Assembly: GCF_027257175.1 (NCBI RefSeq)
Contig: NZ_JAPFGD010000009.1
Span: forward strand, 62,001 to 126,000
Length of the DNA: 64,000 bases
DNA from: Castellaniella sp. S9
GTDB lineage: Bacteria > Pseudomonadota > Gammaproteobacteria > Burkholderiales > Burkholderiaceae_B
Reading direction: 5' to 3'
Below the pieces are notes generated by a model. That model searched no databases. It was not told where the DNA came from and worked only from the letters and a program-made list of their open reading frames with translations. Shown one piece after another: positions 58,880 to 64,000 of the stretch. The stretch's first letter is position 1; each line of letters opens with the position of its first letter. A program made the translations under genes and the position numbers.

Positions 58880-59625
58880 AAGATGCCGCCTCGACCGCGC
58901 AGCGGGAGCAGAACCAGCGCCAAGGTCTGATCGTCGGCACCATCACCTTGCCGTTCCGGCTGCTCGGGGTGCTGATCGGCTCGCTGCTGTTCTCCATCGT
59001 GGTGGAGTGCGTCGGCATGCACCTGTTCTGGAAGGAACAGGGCTGGCGCCATTCTCAGCAGATGTTGCAGTACGAAATGGGGCACCTGTCCAATCACTTC
59101 ACGCGCAGCGTGGTCGTGCAGGAGCCGGGGCGCACGGCGCACGAGCTGGTGGATACCGGCTACGAATGGGTGTTCGTGCGCTCGGGGCTGCTGGAACGCA
59201 TGAGTCAGACCGCTGAGCGCGCCCGCACGCCCAGCCAGGGACAGACGCGGAACTTTCGGTACTTCATCAGCCAGGTCTATGTCTGGGCCGAGAGCTATCT
59301 GATTGCCGCCGCGTTCACGACGTTGACCTTTCTTGTGCGGCTGTTGGTTCTGGCGCTCACGCTGCCCTTGATCTTCACGGCGGCATTCGTCGGGCTGATC
59401 GACGGCTTGGTTCGGCGTGACGTGCGTCGATTTGGCGCCGGGCGTGAATCGGGCTTCATCTACCATCGTGCGAAAGCCAGCCTGATGCCGCTGGCCGTGC
59501 TGCCGTGGATCACCTACCTGGCACTGCCGATCTCGGTGCATCCGCTGCTGATCCTCCTGCCGAGTGCCGCCTTGCTGGGCTTGGCCGTGAGCCTGACCGC
59601 CGGCAGCTTCAAAAAGTATCTCTAG
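58876..59625 (+). CDS. TIGR03747-family ICE membrane protein
   Basis: A 249-residue inner-membrane protein with about four to five helices (GTITLPFRLLGVLIGSLLFS; AFTTLTFLVRLLVLALTLPL; WITYLALPISVHPLLILLPS), matching TIGR03747. The DVRRFGAGRESGFIYHRAKA loop is conserved in the family. Starts within the traD stop (ATGA overlap). Likely assists the coupling protein. A 98-bp spacer with no evident signal follows. Confidence 0.8.
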   Translation: MKDAASTAQREQNQRQGLIVGTITLPFRLLGVLIGSLLFSIVVECVGMHLFWKEQGWRHSQQMLQYEMGHLSNHFTRSVVVQEPGRTAHELVDTGYEWVFVRSGLLERMSQTAERARTPSQGQTRNFRYFISQVYVWAESYLIAAAFTTLTFLVRLLVLALTLPLIFTAAFVGLIDGLVRRDVRRFGAGRESGFIYHRAKASLMPLAVLPWITYLALPISVHPLLILLPSAALLGLAVSLTAGSFKKYL

Positions 59626-59723
59626 ACCATCAATCCGGTCGCCCGCGAGTTCCTATTGTTTGCGGCCTGAAGTCGCCCTGATCTCCACGATCGAGCCATT
59701 GCTGATCACACAGGAATGGCGCG

Positions 59724-60107
59724 ATGGTGGCTTCAACCTGGCTGCGCGCCGCGCATCGCGGCGTGCCCACTTTTCTCGTGACGGCCCTCCTGATGGGTCA
59801 GTCCCCGATGGCGGTGGCCGAGTCCCCGGCACAGCGCCAGGAACTGGCCGGCGCGCTGCGCCAGCTCGACGCGCTGGAGCGCACCGTGACCGACAGCGCC
59901 GCGCACACCGCCGTCATTCCGGGCGAGCGCTACCACTTCGACTACCCGCGGCTGCTGGCCGACCTGGCCCGCGTGCGCGCTGGCATCCAGGCCCATCTCA
60001 CACCGTCGCGCGCTCAGCCGCGCGACCCCTCCGAACTGGCCGGCGACTATCGCACCGAGCGGCCGGCTGAGCCGCTGCCGGCTACGACTGCGGAGGGCAA
60101 GCCATGA
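59724..60107 (+). CDS. RAQPRD-family ICE protein
   Basis: A 127-residue exported protein named for the motif RAQPRDPSELAGDYR, seen here near residue 97. Signal peptide GVPTFLVTALLMGQSPMAVA; a helical pair ALRQLDALERTVTDS and LLADLARVRAGIQAHL precedes the motif. It belongs to the core of clc/PFGI-1 transfer regions. It overlaps the next gene by four bases. Confidence 0.85.
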   Translation: MVASTWLRAAHRGVPTFLVTALLMGQSPMAVAESPAQRQELAGALRQLDALERTVTDSAAHTAVIPGERYHFDYPRLLADLARVRAGIQAHLTPSRAQPRDPSELAGDYRTERPAEPLPATTAEGKP

Positions 60108-60337
60108 ACGGCGCCCAGGTCTCGGCTTTTCAAGCCAATAGCGGCATCGCGCCTTCCGCGATGGCGACCGTCCTGGTCGGTGTCGTGCTCGCGGTCCTGC
60201 TCGTCTGGGGCGTCTGGGCCATCCGAACGGCCTACGTGGGGTGGTCCGAGAGCCGCCTCAACCAACGCCAGTTCCTCGGCGTCTGCATCCGCTTCGTCGC
60301 GATGTACCTCGTCCTGACTTTCTTCCTCCTCTCCTGA
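60104..60337 (+). CDS. TIGR03758-family ICE membrane protein
   Basis: A 77-residue protein with two helices (VLVGVVLAVLLVWGVWAIRT; IRFVAMYLVLTFFLLS). The family signature FQANSGIAPSAMATVL is at the start. Likely a small inner-membrane subunit of the type IV channel, by size and place like a VirB2/VirB3-type protein. Confidence 0.8.
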   Translation: MNGAQVSAFQANSGIAPSAMATVLVGVVLAVLLVWGVWAIRTAYVGWSESRLNQRQFLGVCIRFVAMYLVLTFFLLS

Positions 60338-60353
60338 CCTGAAAGGCCTGACC

Positions 60354-60713
60354 ATGCATAACCGCATCCTCACTTCCCGTTTTGCCCAGCGCGCCGCCGT
60401 GGCCCTGGGTGCAGCCGCGCTGCCTGCGCTGTCGTACGCGCAGGGTCTGCCGCAGTTGGAGAACCCGACTCGCGGCACGGGCAACGGCATCATGGAGACG
60501 ATCCGCAACTACGGCTACGACATCATCATGCTCGTGGCCCTCCTGGTGGTGGCGTCGATGTTCATCGGTGTCTGCTATCACGCCTACGGCACCTACGCGG
60601 AGATCCACACCGGCCGCAAGACCTGGGGCCAGTTCGGCCTCACGGTCGCCATTGGCGCCGTGCTGCTCGTGATCGGCATCTGGCTGCTCACCGAAGCCAC
60701 CGGCATCCTGTAA
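60354..60713 (+). CDS. TIGR03745/DUF2976 ICE protein, VirB2-like
   Basis: A 119-residue protein with a signal peptide (MHNRILTSRFAQRAAVALGA...SYAQG) and two helices (IIMLVALLVVASMFIGVCYH; VAIGAVLLVIGIWLLTEATG), the layout of pilin-like VirB2. The family motif NPTRGTGNGIMETIRNYGYD is seen. Likely the pilus or channel subunit. Confidence 0.82.
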   Translation: MHNRILTSRFAQRAAVALGAAALPALSYAQGLPQLENPTRGTGNGIMETIRNYGYDIIMLVALLVVASMFIGVCYHAYGTYAEIHTGRKTWGQFGLTVAIGAVLLVIGIWLLTEATGIL

Positions 60714-60724
60714 GCGAGGTCGGT

Positions 60725-61135
60725 ATGTCCGAGCAGCAGCACGTCCGTGCGGACGGGACGGTCACGTTCCTTCCACACCGGCTCAACCGCCATCCCATTG
60801 TGGTGCGCGGCCTTACCGCAGACGAACTGTGGATCTGCTGCGGCTTGTCTGGCGGCGCCGGCTTGCTGATCGGCGCGCCGCTGTCCTGGGTGTCCCGCAC
60901 CATTGCGCTGGCGCCCACATTCATCGTGCTGGGCGTGGCGTTTGGTGTGTTCGTGGGCGGCGGTATCCTACGTCGGCTCAAGCGCGGCCGTCCCGACACC
61001 TGGCTGTACCGGCAGTTGCAGTGGCGCATCGCCACGAAGCATCCGTTGGCTGCCGGCTGGGTGGGCGGCCACGTGCTGATCTCGCGTTCCGGCTTCTGGA
61101 CCACCCGAAGGTCTGTTGCAAGGGGGACGCGATGA
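60725..61135 (+). CDS. TIGR03750/DUF3487 ICE protein, VirB3-like
   Basis: A 136-residue inner-membrane protein with FLPHRLNRHPIVVRGLTADE at the start and two helices (GGAGLLIGAPLSWVS; APTFIVLGVAFGVFVGGGIL), then a basic tail (RRLKRGRPDTWLYRQLQWRI). This is the family layout of VirB3-type proteins. Overlaps the next gene by four bases. Confidence 0.82.
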   Translation: MSEQQHVRADGTVTFLPHRLNRHPIVVRGLTADELWICCGLSGGAGLLIGAPLSWVSRTIALAPTFIVLGVAFGVFVGGGILRRLKRGRPDTWLYRQLQWRIATKHPLAAGWVGGHVLISRSGFWTTRRSVARGTR

Positions 61136-61821
61136 GCCGTTTCAAGAACGAGATCACCCACCTGCAGGCGCACATTAAGACGCTGCGCCTGGGCGCGGGC
61201 GCGCTGGTCATCGTCGCGCTGGTCATGGGTGGCGGTTGGTGGAGTGCCCCGCGCGATCTGACCATCCACGTCCCGCCTGACCTGCGCTCCGGCAGCACCC
61301 GCAAGTGGTGGGAAGTGCCACCCGAATCGGTCTATGCCTTCACGTTCTACGTGTTCCAGCAGCTCAACCGCTGGCCGACCAATGGCGAGGAAGACTACCC
61401 GCGCAACCTGCACGCGCTCTCGCCATACCTCACGCCAGCCTGTCACGCCTTTCTGCGTGCCGACTACGACTACCGGCGCAGCACCGGCGAGCTGCGCCAG
61501 CGCGTGCGCGGCATCTATGAAATCCCGGGCCGTGGTTATGGCGACGATCCCACCGCCCGCGTGCGCGTCGTCTCCGACCGCGACTGGGTGGTGACGCTAG
61601 ACATCAGCGCCGACGAGTATTACGGCGCTGAGCAGGTCAAGCGCGCCCTGGTGCGCTACCCCATCAAAGTCACGCGGGTGGACGTCGATCCCTCACGCAA
61701 CCCGTTCGGCCTGGCGCTCGATTGCTACGACGGCACGCCCCAGCGCATCAACGTCCCGGAGCCGACGCGCCCGACATCTGGCAGGTTGCCTTCGCAAGCG
61801 CCTCAAGGAGAAACCCCATGA
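61132..61821 (+). CDS. TIGR03746/PFL_4703-family ICE protein (VirB8-like)
   Basis: A 229-residue protein with one N-terminal helix (LGAGALVIVALVMGGGWWSA) and a periplasmic domain (DLTIHVPPDLRSGSTRKWWE; VYAFTFYVFQQLNRWPTNGE; VVTLDISADEYYGAEQVKRA). The topology and size are like VirB8 channel proteins, and the family is TIGR03746/DUF2895. It overlaps the next gene by four bases (ATGA). Confidence 0.82.
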   Translation: MSRFKNEITHLQAHIKTLRLGAGALVIVALVMGGGWWSAPRDLTIHVPPDLRSGSTRKWWEVPPESVYAFTFYVFQQLNRWPTNGEEDYPRNLHALSPYLTPACHAFLRADYDYRRSTGELRQRVRGIYEIPGRGYGDDPTARVRVVSDRDWVVTLDISADEYYGAEQVKRALVRYPIKVTRVDVDPSRNPFGLALDCYDGTPQRINVPEPTRPTSGRLPSQAPQGETP

Positions 61822-62744
61822 AGCACTCCTTACAGCATTACTCCCTCGCCTTGCTGGGGCTGCTGGCCGTGGCCTTGGCATCTGCGGCCCAGGCGGTGGA
61901 GATCCTGCGCTGGGAGCGCATGCCGCTGGCCGTTCCCCTGAAGGTCGGCCAGGAGCGCATTGTGTTCATCGACCGGAACGTGCGCGTGGGCGTGCCGGCC
62001 GCCGTGGGCGAGCGCCTGCGGGTGCAGAGCGCGGGCGGCGCGGTGTACCTGCGCGCCAGCGAGCCAATCGAGCCCGCACGGCTGCAACTGCAAGACGCCG
62101 ACACGGGCGCATTGATCCTGCTGGACATTGCGGCCGAGCCGCCCAAGGACGGCGAAGCGGAGCTGGAGCCGGTGCGCATCGTCGAGGGCAATACCGCTTC
62201 AGCGCGCTATGGCGGTCAGCCAGCGGGCGCCGATAAAGTGTCGGCACGCTCTGGTGATTCGACGGGCGCGCCGCCGGCCCGGCGCGAAACGCCGGTCGCG
62301 GTCGTGCTGACGCGGTTTGCCGCGCAGAACCTGTACGCACCGCTGCGTACGGTTGAGCCACTTGCGGGCGTGATGCGCGTCAACCTGCGCCGCAACCTGG
62401 ACCTCGGCACGCTGATGCCGACGTTGTCGGTGCGCGCCGTCGCGCTCGCATCCTGGCGCTTGGAGGATCAGTGGGTCACTGCCGTGCGTCTCACGAACAG
62501 CAGTGCCGCCTGGATCACGCTCGACCCGCGCGTGCTGCAAGGCGATTTCCTCACCGCCACTTTCCAGCATGAGGCGTTGGGCCCGCGCGGCACACCGGAG
62601 GACACCACCACCGTGTACCTGGTAACGCGCGGGCGGGGCCTTGCGCAATCGCTGCTGCCCGCCATTCACCGCTTCGACCCGGCCGTGCATCTGCCGCAAC
62701 CGAATGCGGATGAGAACGGCAAGGAGGCCCGTCATGCGCAGTAA
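61818..62744 (+). CDS. TIGR03749-family ICE protein (VirB9/TraK-like)
   Basis: A 308-residue exported protein (signal peptide LALLGLLAVALASAAQA) of TIGR03749/DUF3438: EILRWERMPLAVPLKVGQER at the start, LRRNLDLGTLMPTLSVRAVA and LEDQWVTAVRLTNSSAAWIT in the C-terminal domain. Size and periplasmic nature match TraK/VirB9-type outer-membrane partners. It overlaps the next gene by 11 bp. Confidence 0.82.
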   Translation: MKHSLQHYSLALLGLLAVALASAAQAVEILRWERMPLAVPLKVGQERIVFIDRNVRVGVPAAVGERLRVQSAGGAVYLRASEPIEPARLQLQDADTGALILLDIAAEPPKDGEAELEPVRIVEGNTASARYGGQPAGADKVSARSGDSTGAPPARRETPVAVVLTRFAAQNLYAPLRTVEPLAGVMRVNLRRNLDLGTLMPTLSVRAVALASWRLEDQWVTAVRLTNSSAAWITLDPRVLQGDFLTATFQHEALGPRGTPEDTTTVYLVTRGRGLAQSLLPAIHRFDPAVHLPQPNADENGKEARHAQ

Positions 62745-64000
62745 CGGACTCCTGAAGTGGCTGATGATCCCAGTGGCCCTCCTGGTGCTGTTCATCGGCG
62801 TCCGTCTGTTCTCGGGCGGCGGACCTTCGACACTTTCCCAAGCCGACGCGGGGAGCCAGCTCACGCCCGAAGAGATGAAGGCGCTGGGCATCGAGGGCGA
62901 TACCCCGCGCGATACCGTCGCCACGCTGGTCGCGCAGGTCAAGCAACTGCGCACCGAGCTTCAGACCGCGCTGTCCGACAACAAGTCTCAGCGCGAGGAA
63001 AACCAACGCCTGCGCCAGCGCGAGAACTCGATCGATCAGCGCATCAACGCCGCGCTCGAAGCCGAGCGTTCCAACCTGCGGCGCGACCAGCAGCAAGCCG
63101 CGAGCGAGCGCCAGCAAACCGAAGGCTTGCTCGCGGACTTGCAGCGACGCCTGGAGGCGATCGGCGGTCGTGGCGGCGGCCATGCCGACCTGCCGGTGGG
63201 CCTGGGACTGCGCGACGGCGACGAGGCCGGGATGGAAGGCGGCGTGCGCTGGGTGGAACCGGACGACGCGAAGAAGGCTGAGGCGCGCGGCTCGTCCAGT
63301 GGCGCCATGAGCTTTCCGACGAGCTTTGGACCGGCGCAGCGCACGCTGGAAACCACGGCGGAAACCGTGGCGAACGCGGGCGCACGCGCCGCCGGCGTCA
63401 AGACCGCCAAGGCTGTTTATACGGTTCCGACAAACTCCACCCTCATGGGATCGGTGGCGATGACCGCGCTAATCGGCCGTGTGCCGATCGACGGCACCGT
63501 GAACGACCCGTACCCCTTCAAAGTCCTGGTGGGCCCCGACAACCTCACGGCCAACGGCATCGATATTCCCGACGTGGCGGGCGCCGTGTTCAGCGGCACA
63601 GCCTCGGGCGACTGGACGCTCTCGTGCGTGCGCGGCCAGGTGCGCAGCATTACGTTCGTCTTTCATGACGGAACCATCCGCACCATTCCCGAGGACCGCG
63701 AGGGCAACCAGCAGAACAACCAGCAACGCGATGGCCTGGGCTGGATCAGCGATCCCTATGGCATTCCCTGCGTCAGTGGGGAGCGGCGCAGCAACGCCCA
63801 GCAGTACCTCGGTTCGCAGGCCCTGATCACCGCGGCCGGTGCCGGCGTGGCCTCGCTCATCGAAAGCGACAGCGGCCAGATGTCCTACGTCGGCTCGGAC
63901 GGCTCCATCGGCACTGTGGGCATCAGTGGTCAGGAGGCCGTGGGCCGGATTCTCGCCGGTGGCGTCCAGGAAATGTCGAACTGGGTCAACAAGCTCTACG
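62734..64000 (+). CDS. TIGR03752-family ICE protein, TraB/VirB10-like (partial)
   Basis: The first 422 residues are present; the gene runs off the window. It has one N-terminal helix (WLMIPVALLVLFIGVRLFSG), a coiled coil (about 62-140: VAQVKQLRTELQTALSDNK, QRQQTEGLLADLQRRLEAI), and the TraB-like beta domain (VYTVPTNSTLMGSVAMTALI, PYPFKVLVGPDNLTANGIDI, SGTASGDWTLSCVRGQVRSI). These are VirB10/TraB features that link inner and outer membranes. The C-terminal part is unseen. Confidence 0.88.
   Translation, partial: MRSNGLLKWLMIPVALLVLFIGVRLFSGGGPSTLSQADAGSQLTPEEMKALGIEGDTPRDTVATLVAQVKQLRTELQTALSDNKSQREENQRLRQRENSIDQRINAALEAERSNLRRDQQQAASERQQTEGLLADLQRRLEAIGGRGGGHADLPVGLGLRDGDEAGMEGGVRWVEPDDAKKAEARGSSSGAMSFPTSFGPAQRTLETTAETVANAGARAAGVKTAKAVYTVPTNSTLMGSVAMTALIGRVPIDGTVNDPYPFKVLVGPDNLTANGIDIPDVAGAVFSGTASGDWTLSCVRGQVRSITFVFHDGTIRTIPEDREGNQQNNQQRDGLGWISDPYGIPCVSGERRSNAQQYLGSQALITAAGAGVASLIESDSGQMSYVGSDGSIGTVGISGQEAVGRILAGGVQEMSNWVNKLY

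Larger units (their letters stand above)
19672..64000. mobile_element. ICEclc/PFGI-1-type integrative and conjugative element (partial)
   Basis: Bounded on the left by the tRNA-Gly core site and running past the right edge. It holds the family's core sets in order: alpA-parA-shi-parB control region, STY4528/TIGR03761/ssb/topB, STY4534, DUF3275, DUF3085, pilL, traD, TIGR03747/03750/03745/03758/RAQPRD/03746/03749/03752. The integrase, relaxase and remaining secretion genes (TraC-like ATPase, TraU/TraG-like) must lie to the right. Two cargo blocks are visible: metal resistance at 31.2-37.7 kb and phage defence at 48.9-53.4 kb. Confidence 0.92.

Overview
The window is high-GC DNA of Bordetella/Achromobacter type (Burkholderiales). 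The gene content (proline/betaine ABC transporter, HdeD, EamA exporter, Fe-superoxide dismutase ending in [22 protein letters not shown]-type sequence) and the clc-type mobile element fit a Bordetella petrii-like genome, but the species is inferred, not proven.

Positions 1-19,670 are chromosome. 1-4.7 kb holds an osmoprotectant ABC transporter (ATPase plus a fused permease/binding protein), an HdeD-like protein and an FAD monooxygenase. 4.8-8.3 kb is a scrambled zone: a cut-off nucleoside deaminase, two small membrane proteins, a ParE-like ORF with an aberrant tail, an antisense parDE pair and a deletion-fused DUF1007/NicO remnant. 8.3-18.1 kb is a zinc-responsive locus: znuA, the Zur regulator, a TonB-dependent receptor, a membrane-anchored CobN-like chelatase, a polytopic membrane protein, an ExbB/TolQ-like channel and a DUF2149 protein. 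Near-identical Zur-box-like palindromes lie in front of znuA and between the receptor and the CobN-like gene. An EamA exporter and a 3' stub of sodB end the chromosomal part.

At 19,672-19,689 lies the 18-bp 3' end of tRNA-Gly, the attachment sequence of ICEclc-type integrative and conjugative elements (ICEs). From there to the right edge everything is one ICE, entered from the end opposite its integrase. 20.5-28.4 kb is the regulatory and replication module (bisR-like, alpA, parA, shi, parB/bisD-like, DUF2857/bisC-like, STY4528, TIGR03761, DUF3158/inrR-like, ssb), then topB. 31.2-37.7 kb is a heavy-metal cargo: CDF transporter, broken sterol desaturase, frameshifted cadR, a P-type ATPase with four N-terminal metal-binding domains, lspA and a tiny Cys-rich exported peptide. 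37.8-48.8 kb is a run of ICE genes, mostly of unknown function (DUF3085, STY4534, DUF3275, an adenine-methylase-like DUF6094 protein, a large SNF2-like helicase), many set off by terminator hairpins and three preceded by a covarying three-hairpin leader RNA. 48.9-53.4 kb is a visibly less GC-rich defence insert: a CoiA-like protein and a Gabija pair (gajA, gajB). 53.5-64 kb is the conjugation (PFGI-1/clc type IV secretion) operon from pilL through traD to a truncated TIGR03752/TraB-like gene.

In outline, the first module decides whether the ICE activates and copies itself, the last builds the mating apparatus, and the cargo provides metal resistance and phage defence. The most notable items are the repeated leader RNA and the Zur-controlled CobN/ExbB/DUF2149/TonB-receptor set.
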